A stretch of 64,000 nt of DNA from Sediminibacterium sp. Gen4 (GTDB lineage Bacteria; Bacteroidota; Bacteroidia; Chitinophagales; Chitinophagaceae), in contig JACBFI010000010.1 of NCBI GenBank assembly GCA_013391385.1, forward strand, positions 1 to 64,000, written 5' to 3'. Shown in pieces: positions 43,416 to 51,530 of the stretch. Each line of letters begins with the position of its first letter. Within the stretch, counting starts at the first letter, position 1. The notes beneath the pieces are model-generated. The model was not told the DNA's origin, ran no database searches, and saw only the letters and a list, made by a program, of their open reading frames with translations. A program made the translations under genes and the position numbers.

Positions 43416-45266
43416 ATGAAGAAAATACTTATACTATTATTGATATGGATCCCCGTTGTAGGCTTTGCACAACAAAACGATTCTACATGGATCGTGAACA
43501 ACTATACCAAAAAGGAAATCTATATCACCATGCGTGATGGTATTAAGTTGTTCACCACCGTTTATATGCCCAAAGATCTTTCAGAAAAACATCCAATTCT
43601 GTTAACGAGAACACCCTATTCCTGCGCCCCATACGGAGAAGATAAATTTTCAGCATTCTGGAATAGTCCACGAACTTACTTCATGAAAGAAAACTACATC
43701 TATGTACAACAAGATGTAAGGGGAAGGTGGATGAGTGGGGGGATATTTGAAGATATTCGTCCATACAATCCCAATAAAAAAGGTACTGAAACAGACGAAG
43801 CCAGTGATACTTACGATACCATTGATTGGTTGGTGAAAAATCTGCAAAACAACAATGGCAATGTGGGTGTATTTGGTATATCCTATCCGGGTTTCTATTC
43901 CACGATGGCAGCGCTGAGTAATCACCCCGCATTGAAAGCGGTTAGTCCGCAAGCTCCCGTAACAGAATGGTTTTTGGGTGATGATTTTCACCACAATGGT
44001 GCTTTTATGTTGATGGATGGATTTGCCTTTTATTCAGGATTTGGTAAACCCAGACCTACACCCACTACTATTGGGGCAAAAGGATTTGATTTTCCTACCA
44101 AAGACAATTATGCTTTCTATTTAAGAACAGGTGCACTCACCAATTTCACCAAATTGATGGGCGACAGTATCAAATTCTGGAAAGACCTGATGAGTCATCC
44201 GAATTATGATGCCTGGTGGAAAGCCAGGGATGCACGTGCAAATGTGCAACTCATTTCGCCCAATATCGCCACATTGGTGGTGGGAGGATTATACGATGCA
44301 GAAGACTGTTATGGTGCATGGAATCTGTATAAAGCCATTGAAAAGAAGACCAAGAATAACAATAAAATTGTGATGGGGCCTTGGTACCACGGACAATGGG
44401 CAAGATCTGACGGCTCTTTTTTGGGGAATGTTCAATGGGGAAGTAATACAACAGAATGGTATGGTAAGAATGTTGAGCTTCCTTTCTTTAACTACTATTT
44501 GAAACAAAAAGGAAACATCGATCAATTACAGGAAGCCACCATTTTTTTCTCCGGTGCTAATGAGTGGAAACACTTACCTAAATGGCCTGTAGATGAAGTT
44601 AAATATGAAAGTTATGCCTTACGCAAAGGAGGATATTTATCGAAAATTGTTCCTTTGATTGCTCCGTTAAGCAGCTGGGAAGAATATACCAGTGATCCTG
44701 CAAAGCCTGTTCCCTATACAGAAGATATTCACTTTGGCAGGACACGTGAATACATGACGGATGATCAGCGTTTTGCAGCCAGAAGACCTGATGTATTGGT
44801 GTTTCAAACTGAACCACTTGAAAATGATCTCACACTGGCAGGTCCGATAACAGCAGATCTGATGGTGGCTATTACTGGTACTGATGCGGATTTTGTGGTA
44901 AAACTCATTGACGTGTTTCCCGACAATTTCACTTATGAAAAAGACAATGGATATGTCATGAATGGATACCAAATGCTGGTCAGAGGTGAAGTGATGCGAG
45001 GCAAATTCAGGAACAGTTTTGAAAAACCAGAACCATTTGTTCCCAATAAATCCACCCGTGTAAAATATGAATTACCGGACGTGGCACACACATTCAAAAA
45101 AGGACATCGCCTGATGATTCAAGTCCAAAGCAGTTGGTTCCCTTTGGTAGATCGAAATCCACAACAATTCATGGACATCTACCAGGCCAAGGACAGTGAT
45201 TTTAAAAAGGCAACCATACGGATCTATCATAACGATTCAAAAATCATTTTACCTATTTTAAAATAA
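43416..45266 (+). CDS. Exported CocE/NonD-type hydrolase
   Basis: 616-residue serine hydrolase of the cocaine-esterase / X-Pro dipeptidyl-peptidase / glutaryl-7-ACA acylase group. Signal peptide MKKILILLLIWIPVVGFAQQ. The alpha/beta-hydrolase domain has RDGIKLFTTVYMPKD near 40, the nucleophile elbow VGVFGISYPGFYSTMAAL near 150-167, and the late His in MGPWYHGQWAR near 327. A C-terminal jelly-roll domain follows (about 440-616, FQTEPLENDLTLAGPI). Substrate (peptide or ester) is not readable from sequence. It appears to be transcribed alone. Confidence 0.87.
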   Translation: MKKILILLLIWIPVVGFAQQNDSTWIVNNYTKKEIYITMRDGIKLFTTVYMPKDLSEKHPILLTRTPYSCAPYGEDKFSAFWNSPRTYFMKENYIYVQQDVRGRWMSGGIFEDIRPYNPNKKGTETDEASDTYDTIDWLVKNLQNNNGNVGVFGISYPGFYSTMAALSNHPALKAVSPQAPVTEWFLGDDFHHNGAFMLMDGFAFYSGFGKPRPTPTTIGAKGFDFPTKDNYAFYLRTGALTNFTKLMGDSIKFWKDLMSHPNYDAWWKARDARANVQLISPNIATLVVGGLYDAEDCYGAWNLYKAIEKKTKNNNKIVMGPWYHGQWARSDGSFLGNVQWGSNTTEWYGKNVELPFFNYYLKQKGNIDQLQEATIFFSGANEWKHLPKWPVDEVKYESYALRKGGYLSKIVPLIAPLSSWEEYTSDPAKPVPYTEDIHFGRTREYMTDDQRFAARRPDVLVFQTEPLENDLTLAGPITADLMVAITGTDADFVVKLIDVFPDNFTYEKDNGYVMNGYQMLVRGEVMRGKFRNSFEKPEPFVPNKSTRVKYELPDVAHTFKKGHRLMIQVQSSWFPLVDRNPQQFMDIYQAKDSDFKKATIRIYHNDSKIILPILK

Positions 45267-45367
45267 TTAGCTATCATCAATTACTCATCAGAAAAGATCC
45301 GATAATTGCACAAAATGGCTCTACAATGAGCATATAACTAAATAATAACGCTAAAAATATGCAGGTT

Positions 45368-45399
45368 TTTGCGTTTTTAGAATTATCGGTGTATTTTCG
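45368..45399 (+). promoter_or_regulatory. Promoter of nagB (TTTG-N20-TATTTTCG)
   Basis: TTTG at 45368-45371, 20 bp spacer, TATTTTCG at 45392-45399 (one mismatch to TAnnTTTG), 15 bp before the start codon. Confidence 0.5.
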
Positions 45400-45414
45400 T
45401 CTAACTCAAATTTT

Positions 45415-47322
45415 ATGTCAGCCATGGTTGATTCTTTTGAAAAAATACCTGTCAAAATCCACACTAGTTCGAAGGAAGGTTCTAAGTATGTAGCTACAGA
45501 AATTGCCCGACTGATTCGTGAAAAACAGCAAGCCGGACAGAAATGTGTATTAGGATTGGCTACCGGTTCTACTCCTATTAGCCTGTATGCAGAACTGGTA
45601 AGGATGCACAAACAAGATGGGTTAAGTTTTGCGAATGTGATTACATTCAATTTGGATGAATACTATCCAATCGAAAAAGACGCTTTTCAAAGTTATTGGA
45701 GTTTCATGCACAGACACCTGTTCAGCCATGTTGATATTGCTCCGGAAAATATTCACCTACCGAACGGATTATGGCCAAAAGAAGAGATCAAAAAATATTG
45801 TGCGGAGTATGACCAAATGATTGAAGATGCAGGTGGTATTGATCTGCAAATACTGGGAATTGGTAACAATGGACATATTGGTTTTAATGAACCGGGGTCC
45901 AGTATTTTTTCAAAAACAAGACTGGTTAATTTAGATAACAGTACGCGTATTGCCAATGCGTACGAGTTTCAGAATATTTCTAAAGTGCCCCGACTAGCAG
46001 TCACCATGGGCATTAGCACCATCCTCAAAGCGAAAAGAATTTTGTTGATGGGATGGGGCATGAAAGGAAAGATCATTGCCCGTTCTGTGGAAGGTGATGT
46101 TACAGAACAAGTACCGGCAAGTATTCTGCAACAGCATCCGGATTGCACGTTCGTTATCGATGAAGCTGCATCTACAGAGTTAACTAGAATTAAGTCTCCG
46201 TGGCTTACCGGTGAATGTGAATGGACACCCAAAATGATCAAAAGAGCGGTGATTCATCTGGCATTGAAACTCAATAAATCTGTACTCAGTCTCACAGAGC
46301 ATGATTACAATGAAAATGGTTTATCTGATCTTATCGTTGAGAAAGGAGAAGCTTATGAAGTAAATCTGCAGGTGTTTTACATGTTGCGTGATAGCTTAAC
46401 CGGATGGCCGGGTGGAAAAGCCAATGCAGTGATTCCTGCACATCCGGAAAGAAGCACACCTTACCCTAAAAAATGTTTGATCTTCTCTCCTCACCCAGAT
46501 GATGATATTATCAGTATGGGTGGAACATTTATGCGTTTGCATGATCAGGGGCATGAAGTACATGTGGCTTATCAAACCAGTGGTAATATTGCTGTAGCGG
46601 ATGAGTTTGTTACCCGTTTTATCGATTTTGCTGTTGGATTTGAAGACATGTTTGGTATTGATAACCAAAAAAGTCAGGATATTTTGCAAGCAGCGAGAAG
46701 TTTCATTGCATCCAAACAAAAGAACCAACGAGATACTGCTGAAATACGCGCTATTAAAGGATTGATTCGACGCTGTGAAGCCAAAGCCACCTGCCGATAT
46801 GTTGGGTTGACAGATGATCGTTGTCACTTTATGAACCTGCCTTTTTATGAAACGGGAACCGTAGAAAAGAATCCGATGGGAGAAGCTGACATTCAAATTA
46901 CGATGGAGCTCCTCAAGAAAATTCAACCACAACAAATCTACTGCGCAGGTGATCTTGCTGATCCACATGGCACACATAAGGTTTGCCTTGATATCATTTT
47001 TGAAAGTTTACGCAGATTAAAAGAAGCTGGAGAACCTTGGATCAAAGATTGTTGGGTATGGTTATACAAAGGCGCATGGCAGGAATGGGATATTGCGGAA
47101 ATTGAAATGGCCATACCGATGAGTCCTGATCAGGTGATGAAAAAGAGATTCGGCATTTTCATCCATCAGTCACAGAAAGATATGGTACCCTTCCAGGGCA
47201 GTGATAGCCGGGAATTCTGGCAAAGAGCTGAAGACCGGAATGCTAATACAGCCAATTTATATGCAGCTTTGGGAATGACCAAATACGCAGCGATGGAAGC
47301 TTTCGTACGCTGGCATTACTAA
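45415..47322 (+). CDS. nagB: Glucosamine-6-phosphate deaminase fused to a PIG-L/LmbE deacetylase-like domain
   Basis: 635 residues in two parts. The N-terminal 260 form a NagB deaminase domain: LGLATGSTPISLYAEL near 45, TFNLDEYYPI near 80, the catalytic loop GIGNNGHIGFNEPGSSI near 150-166 and VTMGISTIL near 196. From about 350 there is a PIG-L/LmbE zinc-hydrolase domain with CLIFSPHPDDDIISMGG as its metal motif and AGDLADPHGTHKVC later. The fusion is known from other Bacteroidota and suggests channelled deacetylation and deamination of amino sugars. No transporter or regulator is adjacent. Start could also be the Met three codons downstream. Confidence 0.9.
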   Translation: MSAMVDSFEKIPVKIHTSSKEGSKYVATEIARLIREKQQAGQKCVLGLATGSTPISLYAELVRMHKQDGLSFANVITFNLDEYYPIEKDAFQSYWSFMHRHLFSHVDIAPENIHLPNGLWPKEEIKKYCAEYDQMIEDAGGIDLQILGIGNNGHIGFNEPGSSIFSKTRLVNLDNSTRIANAYEFQNISKVPRLAVTMGISTILKAKRILLMGWGMKGKIIARSVEGDVTEQVPASILQQHPDCTFVIDEAASTELTRIKSPWLTGECEWTPKMIKRAVIHLALKLNKSVLSLTEHDYNENGLSDLIVEKGEAYEVNLQVFYMLRDSLTGWPGGKANAVIPAHPERSTPYPKKCLIFSPHPDDDIISMGGTFMRLHDQGHEVHVAYQTSGNIAVADEFVTRFIDFAVGFEDMFGIDNQKSQDILQAARSFIASKQKNQRDTAEIRAIKGLIRRCEAKATCRYVGLTDDRCHFMNLPFYETGTVEKNPMGEADIQITMELLKKIQPQQIYCAGDLADPHGTHKVCLDIIFESLRRLKEAGEPWIKDCWVWLYKGAWQEWDIAEIEMAIPMSPDQVMKKRFGIFIHQSQKDMVPFQGSDSREFWQRAEDRNANTANLYAALGMTKYAAMEAFVRWHY

Positions 47323-47369
47323 GCTTACCGCTGAAAGAAAAGTCGGGCGTAAATCCGTTGCATTGCTTT

Positions 47370-47377
47370 TATATTTG
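47370..47377 (+). promoter_or_regulatory. -7 box TATATTTG directly before the PAP2-like gene
   Basis: Exact TAnnTTTG match, 4 bp before the chosen ATG. A transcript from it would start at the ATG. Confidence 0.45.
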
Positions 47378-47381
47378 CGGC

Positions 47382-48032
47382 ATGCAGAAGGAGATAACAG
47401 GTTTTACGGGTGTGATCGCAGAATGGCAGGATATTTTTTCTACGAATAAAACGTTTCGTAGGAAAATCATCACTACTGTTATCATTCTGGTCATCGTCGT
47501 TCTGTCACTCCCCTCGTTTTTTGCTTATATCGAAGAAAGAAAAGGTGCATACTTGCACGATCTCATTTTACAGCATATTCCTGCAGCAGATATGTCTTTA
47601 TTGACTTTCCTGATTATTTGGTCGGTGAGCGGTTTGGTCATTGTACGATGTATCCAAAGACCATCTTTTGCCTTATTGATGTTGATGTCATTTACCCTGC
47701 TTTGTTTGGCGAGAATGGTGAGTATTACAATGGTGCCGTTGGATCCTCCTGACGGACTCATTAAACTCAATGATCCGTTGACCAGTTTGGTGTACGGAGG
47801 AAAAGATAAATTCATTACAAAAGATCTTTTCTTCTCCGGTCATACTTCGAATATGTTCATCATGTATTTATGTCTTGAAAAAAGATCCGATAAAATATTC
47901 GCTTTAATAGCGTCCCTGTTAGTAGCCATCTTGGTACTCATCCAGCATGTGCATTATACAGTGGATGTATTGTTTGCATTTATATTCACCTACATTATTT
48001 ACAGGATCGGAAAATTAACGGCTACACACTAA
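47382..48032 (+). CDS. PAP2/sphingomyelin-synthase-like membrane phosphotransferase
   Basis: 216-residue membrane protein with six predicted helices. The catalytic motifs are FFSGHTSNMF near residue 147 and HVHYTVDVLFAF near 190. The spacing and the HYTVD form match the C-terminal PAP2 domain of sphingomyelin synthases rather than ordinary lipid phosphatases, where the second motif is different. The expected chemistry is head-group transfer to a lipid alcohol; in a phylum that makes sphingolipids a ceramide acceptor is plausible (inference). The upstream ORF extension is discarded because the promoter box lies within it. It converges with and overlaps by 4 bp the barrel gene. Confidence 0.78.
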   Translation: MQKEITGFTGVIAEWQDIFSTNKTFRRKIITTVIILVIVVLSLPSFFAYIEERKGAYLHDLILQHIPAADMSLLTFLIIWSVSGLVIVRCIQRPSFALLMLMSFTLLCLARMVSITMVPLDPPDGLIKLNDPLTSLVYGGKDKFITKDLFFSGHTSNMFIMYLCLEKRSDKIFALIASLLVAILVLIQHVHYTVDVLFAFIFTYIIYRIGKLTATH

Positions 48033-49123
48033 AAAGCTTCTCCCAACTGGAAATAAAGACCACGGTTCATGCCTTTTCCCAAACCGTAATCGATTCGAAG
48101 ATTTAATTTTTCAGATTTATTGAGTGCATACCTGATACCACCCCCTACTGAATATTTAAGGTTACGAAGATTAAGTCCGTCGATTCGATGTGCCACATTT
48201 CCAAAACCGGCGAAAGCAACCAATCCAAAACGTTTATAAATCTCTTTACGGTATTCACCTTGAACGGCATATTGTTGATTATCCCGAAATCGTCCATGGT
48301 AATAACCGCGCATAATATTATCACCCCCAAATGCCGCCTGGCTCCTCAATGGAACCTGAGAGCCAATGTTTCCAAAAAACCAAGCCTGCGCAGCAAATAC
48401 TGCATGTTTACCCGCAGGAATGTATTTTCTGAGATCAGCGACCAGATTTGTAAAACTGTATTGTGATGCAGTAACCGAACTAAAATGATTAAAATACAAT
48501 TGAGCAAATAAACCCTTCTCCGGCCAGAAAGCATGATTTCTGGAATCATAGGTCAAACTAAGTCCCAAACCTGAAACATGATAGTTGGTACGTCCGTACA
48601 CATTTTGCTGATCAAATAAACCACCGGCTTGATAGTGGATATCCCACACACGCTGGTACTCATATAATAATCCGCCAAAAAGATGCGGTGCTATTTTTTT
48701 CATGAAATGGAGGTAGAGATATGCTTGCTTAAACTCATAATCTTCCTCATCAATATCTTTACTATTCTTTCCCATCCCCCAGAATTTATCCGGGAATGAG
48801 CTAAAGGAGATTTGCTCATTTAAAATCCAATTTTCATTTCGCAGGTATTGGGTTCCTTTCACGGAAGCCACCAATTGCTTTCGAAGTGAATAAATGGCCC
48901 CCAATTGAATGCTAGAGGTACGGGAAAGGCTATCGTCTTTATAGGGGCGAAAGGTATAGGAAGCTGCTCCACCGGCTGCCCAACTGGTTTCTATGGAGCG
49001 GGTCATAGCCGGAAATGCTACAAACTTGTTCTTTTTTGCTTTACTACTATCCTGAGCATTTAATGTGGAAAAACAAGCGAGAACCATTAAAATAATGGAT
49101 AAGAACCTGATAATTCGTGTCAT
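48029..49123 (-). CDS. BamA/TamA-type outer-membrane beta-barrel protein
   Basis: 364 residues: a signal peptide (MTRIIRFLSIILMVLACFSTLNAQ) and a barrel of the surface-antigen (D15) type, with no POTRA domains. Alternating strands are visible through most of its length, for example YVFQRVWDIHYQ-like segments, GLGLSLTYDSRNHAFWPEKGLF near 185 and AFGGDNIMRGYYHGRFRDNQQYAVQGEYR near 270, the latter with the RGY(Y)xGRFxD-like motif of the family. The C-terminus ends in an aromatic (GEAF). Substrate or partner unknown. Confidence 0.8.
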   Translation of the reverse strand: MTRIIRFLSIILMVLACFSTLNAQDSSKAKKNKFVAFPAMTRSIETSWAAGGAASYTFRPYKDDSLSRTSSIQLGAIYSLRKQLVASVKGTQYLRNENWILNEQISFSSFPDKFWGMGKNSKDIDEEDYEFKQAYLYLHFMKKIAPHLFGGLLYEYQRVWDIHYQAGGLFDQQNVYGRTNYHVSGLGLSLTYDSRNHAFWPEKGLFAQLYFNHFSSVTASQYSFTNLVADLRKYIPAGKHAVFAAQAWFFGNIGSQVPLRSQAAFGGDNIMRGYYHGRFRDNQQYAVQGEYRKEIYKRFGLVAFAGFGNVAHRIDGLNLRNLKYSVGGGIRYALNKSEKLNLRIDYGLGKGMNRGLYFQLGEAF

Positions 49124-49191
49124 ATAAATGCAAAATAAGCCGTTGAACCTTTATATATCAAAAAACTACACCTAAATTGCTTATTTTTGCT

Positions 49192-49226
49192 TGTTTCAAA
49201 AGTGTAATGATTTTACAATATTGTAA
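49192..49226 (+). promoter_or_regulatory. -7 box and palindromic operator candidate
   Basis: TATTTTTG at 49192-49199 fits TAnnTTTG. Thirteen bases later, TTACAATATTGTAA (49213-49226) is a perfect 14-bp palindrome in the expected 5' leader of the dioxygenase-like gene. A repressor site is possible; nothing else supports it. Confidence 0.35.
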
Positions 49227-49272
49227 TAAATAATTAACATTACAGACACATATAAAACTGAACCGGATCAGA

Positions 49273-50085
49273 ATGAAAAAATGGGAAAGTCATTTTAAGC
49301 TTGGCGATACGGTAACCCCCGAGCAACTGGATTTTTTTGATGAGCATGGCGTAATCGTGTTCCGTAATTTTCTGGACAAGGAAAAGGTAACCACTTATAT
49401 CAGCGAATTACAGCGACTGGAGAAACAGTGGTTGGATGAGAAAAAGGATAAGATCAATGGTATACCGCTCAAGTTCGGAAAAGACGAACATGGCAATTTG
49501 ACCATTCAGCGTCTCTGCTTTAGCTCATTATTTAGTGACCCACTCCATGCATTACTCAGTGACGATCGCTTAAAAGCACTAACGGCTTTTTTACATCCCT
49601 ATGAGGGACGTATTGCTGAGAATGAGAAAGACGGACTGGTGATCAACAATTATATCAATACCCCTAACAGCACTTTTACCCAAATGGGATGGCATACGGA
49701 TAGTCCACGTGACCTGTTCATGGGACAAAAGATCATGCCGATGTTGAATGTGGGTATTCACTTAGACACTTGCTTGTTTGAAAATGGAGGCTTACGTGTG
49801 TTACCCGGTACGCACAAACAAGGCATGTTTAAACTGCTTTTTGGAAAGAAATATTTTATTGACAACAACGATGATTCTCGTGAAGTTGGCTTTGATATTT
49901 TCTCTGGTGATCTTTCTGTACACGATGGGCGTTTATGGCATCGTGTAAAGCAATCTCCCAAGTTTGGGGAAGAAAGTCGCAGAAGAGTGATGTATGTACC
50001 GATTGTAACAGGTAAGTACAAACCTAAAGATGCAAACAGTAAAACACCTTTCTATCATCGTTTTACAGGGAAGGTACATCACTAA
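49273..50085 (+). CDS. Phytanoyl-CoA dioxygenase family protein
   Basis: 270-residue Fe(II)/2-oxoglutarate oxygenase-like protein. The His-x-Asp iron motif is in MGWHTDSPRD near 138, and the distal His lies in VHDGRLWHRVKQ near 217. The 2-oxoglutarate-binding Arg is likely in SRRRVMYVP near 236. The N-terminal helix region begins with LDFFDEHGVIVFRNFLD, typical of the PhyH superfamily. Substrate unknown. It is followed by a terminator and an SDR gene in the same direction. Confidence 0.85.
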   Translation: MKKWESHFKLGDTVTPEQLDFFDEHGVIVFRNFLDKEKVTTYISELQRLEKQWLDEKKDKINGIPLKFGKDEHGNLTIQRLCFSSLFSDPLHALLSDDRLKALTAFLHPYEGRIAENEKDGLVINNYINTPNSTFTQMGWHTDSPRDLFMGQKIMPMLNVGIHLDTCLFENGGLRVLPGTHKQGMFKLLFGKKYFIDNNDDSREVGFDIFSGDLSVHDGRLWHRVKQSPKFGEESRRRVMYVPIVTGKYKPKDANSKTPFYHRFTGKVHH

Positions 50086-50106
50086 TTGATTAGAACATAT
50101 ATCTTT

Positions 50107-50134
50107 AAAAGGTCAACTCGGGTTGACCTTTTTT
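50107..50134 (+). terminator. Rho-independent terminator
   Basis: AAAAGGTCAAC pairs with GTTGACCTTTT around a 3-base loop, followed by T residues. It lies 22 bp after the dioxygenase-like gene. Confidence 0.88.
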
Positions 50135-50150
50135 ATTCAATTCAGGGAAC

Positions 50151-50930
50151 ATGAAACATGCATTGATCACAGGTGCCAGTAAGGGAATTGGCAGAGCCAT
50201 TGCACAGGAATTAGCTGCACGCGGCGTTCATGTAGTATTGGTGGCCAGAGACCGTTTTTTATTGGAAGAATTGGCAGTTGAGTTAAAAGCGACTCACAAA
50301 ATTGACGCCCGCTATTTTGCAGTAGATCTCGCCAGTGCAGATGCCATAGCACAAGTCTATCATTGGATTTCAGAACAGCAAATACAAATTCATATCCTCG
50401 TAAATAATGCTGGATATGGATTGAGTGGTCCTTTTGAATCCTATACAGCAGCGGAACATGAGGAAATGATGCGGGTCAACATGAACGTGCCGGTTGCCTT
50501 AACATCAGCTTTTTTACCTCATTTAAAAAGAAATCATCCTTCCTATGTACTCAATATTGTGAGTTCGGCAGCATACCAGTCGGTACCCGGACTCAGCACC
50601 TATGCAGCCAGTAAGGCATTTATGCTGAGTTTTAGTCGCGGATTACGTTATGAATTGAGGAAACAAGGCATTTCGGTAACAGCGGTGAGTCCGGGTTCCA
50701 CCGATACAGGTTTTGCAACAAGAGCTAAGGTTGGACAAAAAGGGTTAAAAGCGGCAGAAAAAGTGAATATGACTCCGGAAGCAGTTGCGAAGATTGCGGT
50801 GAAAGCGATGTATGGTAAAAAAGCAGAAGTGATCACCGGTTTTATCAATCAATTGGGTGCTTTTCTGGTATGGCTTTTGCCAAAAAAATTGGCAGAAAAA
50901 ACGGCTGCGGGGATTTATGAATTGGATTGA
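50151..50930 (+). CDS. Short-chain dehydrogenase/reductase
   Basis: 259-residue classical SDR. The cofactor motif TGASKGIGRAIAQEL is at 7-21, NNAGYGLSGPF near 85, the catalytic Ser in IVSSAAYQSVPG near 138 and Tyr-x-x-x-Lys in YAASKAFML near 154. The C-terminal part (EAVAKIAVKAMYGKKAEVITG) is common in DltE-type SDRs of broad specificity. The substrate is not readable. It lies just upstream of the tRNA-Arg promoter region and reads in the same direction. Confidence 0.87.
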   Translation: MKHALITGASKGIGRAIAQELAARGVHVVLVARDRFLLEELAVELKATHKIDARYFAVDLASADAIAQVYHWISEQQIQIHILVNNAGYGLSGPFESYTAAEHEEMMRVNMNVPVALTSAFLPHLKRNHPSYVLNIVSSAAYQSVPGLSTYAASKAFMLSFSRGLRYELRKQGISVTAVSPGSTDTGFATRAKVGQKGLKAAEKVNMTPEAVAKIAVKAMYGKKAEVITGFINQLGAFLVWLLPKKLAEKTAAGIYELD

Positions 50931-50955
50931 TTTTTAGAAAAAAGGTCAATCCCTT

Positions 50956-50986
50956 TTTGAAAATATTCTCACAATTCTTATATTTG
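50956..50986 (+). promoter_or_regulatory. Promoter of the tRNA-Arg unit (TTTG-N19-TATATTTG)
   Basis: TTTG at 50956-50959, a 19-bp spacer, and TATATTTG at 50979-50986. This is the best full match to the Bacteroidota consensus in the window. A transcript from about 50990 would run through the two 57-bp repeats into the tRNA. Confidence 0.7.
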
Positions 50987-51025
50987 CAGCCCGTTAAGGG
51001 AATCTCCTTTAAAGGAATGGCTTTG

Positions 51026-51139
51026 AGCTCAATCCGCCTCAGGCGGAAGCATCAGACGCCGAATGTTTTGAATAGGCTTCACAGCTCAATCCGCCTTAGG
51101 CGGAAGCATCAGACGCCGAATGTTTTGAATAGGCTGCGT
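51026..51139 (+). repeat. Two tandem 57-bp repeats that resemble tRNA 5' halves and carry a palindrome
   Basis: Units at 51026-51082 and 51083-51139 differ at one base in the centre of the palindrome and in the last four bases. Each reads AGCTCAA, then TCCGCCTCAGGCGGA (T for C in unit 2), then AGCATC and a 21-base spacer, then AATAGGCT. AGCTCAA, AGCATC and GGCT also occur in the same order in the tRNA-Arg that starts as the next unit. The units therefore look like duplicated tRNA 5' segments with the D loop replaced by the palindrome. A second-frame ORF across them is not considered coding. Confidence 0.88.
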
Positions 51140-51205
51140 AGCTCAACTGAATAGAGCATCTGACTACGGATCAGAAGGTTTTAGGTTTGAATCCTAACGC
51201 GGTCA
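51132..51205 (+). tRNA. tRNA-Arg, anticodon ACG
   Basis: Full cloverleaf: acceptor GGCTGCG with CGCGGTC (two G-T pairs), D stem GCTC/GAGC, anticodon stem TCTGA/TCAGA with loop CTACGGA (anticodon ACG at 51166-51168), variable loop AGGTT, T stem TTAGG/CCTAA with loop TTTGAAT, discriminator A. CCA is not encoded. Position 19 is A instead of G and position 56 is T instead of C, so the invariant 19-56 tertiary pair would be A-U. It should read CGU (and with inosine CGC/CGA). Expression is supported by an upstream promoter and a downstream terminator. Confidence 0.88.
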
Positions 51206-51214
51206 CAGAAAGAA

Positions 51215-51246
51215 AGGGTTAACTAGAAATAGTTAACTCTTTTTTT
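51215..51246 (+). terminator. Terminator of the tRNA-Arg unit
   Basis: AGGGTTAACTA pairs with TAGTTAACTCT around GAAA (one G-T pair), followed by a run of seven T. It lies 9 bp after the tRNA. Confidence 0.9.
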
Positions 51247-51270
51247 ATGCCCCCTACTAAAACAAAAGCC

Positions 51271-51519
51271 ATGTATTACACTTACGTCTTACAATCACAA
51301 CAGAAGAATATCTTGTACAAAGGGTCTACTTCGAATCTTGAGTTAAGAATTATTCAACATAATGATGGACTCGTGGCATTTACTAAAAAATATAGACCAT
51401 GGGTTCTCGTTTACCATGAAACATTTTCAACCAGAAGTGAGGCTATGGCTAGAGAGAAATTTTTTAAATCTGGTAAGGGACGTGAATGGTTAAAACAAAT
51501 CATCGATAAATCTGTATAG
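51271..51519 (+). CDS. Small GIY-YIG nuclease domain protein
   Basis: 82 residues from the Met at 51271 (MYYTYVLQSQQKNILYKGST). It is a minimal GIY-YIG fold: the GIY-equivalent YYTYVLQS and the YIG-equivalent LYKGST at the N-terminus, the catalytic Arg in NLELRIIQHN near residue 27, and the Glu in EAMAREKFFKSGKGREWLK near 57. The family contains homing endonucleases and stand-alone nucleases of unknown role. It lies between a functional tRNA-Arg and a damaged tRNA-like copy, and its stop codon is formed by the first bases of that copy. An in-frame ATG at 51247 overlaps the terminator T-run and is less likely. Confidence 0.82.
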   Translation: MYYTYVLQSQQKNILYKGSTSNLELRIIQHNDGLVAFTKKYRPWVLVYHETFSTRSEAMAREKFFKSGKGREWLKQIIDKSV

Positions 51520-51530
51520 CTCAATCCGCC

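Noticed and set aside
49213..49226. TTACAATATTGTAA palindrome as a defined repressor site
   Set aside because: It is a single AT-rich palindrome with no matching regulator gene nearby. It is kept only as a low-confidence operator candidate.
50927..51154. Open frame across the two 57-bp repeats with a repeated peptide
   Set aside because: The frame exists only because the repeat unit is 57 bp, a multiple of three. It runs into the tRNA gene and has no recognisable domain.
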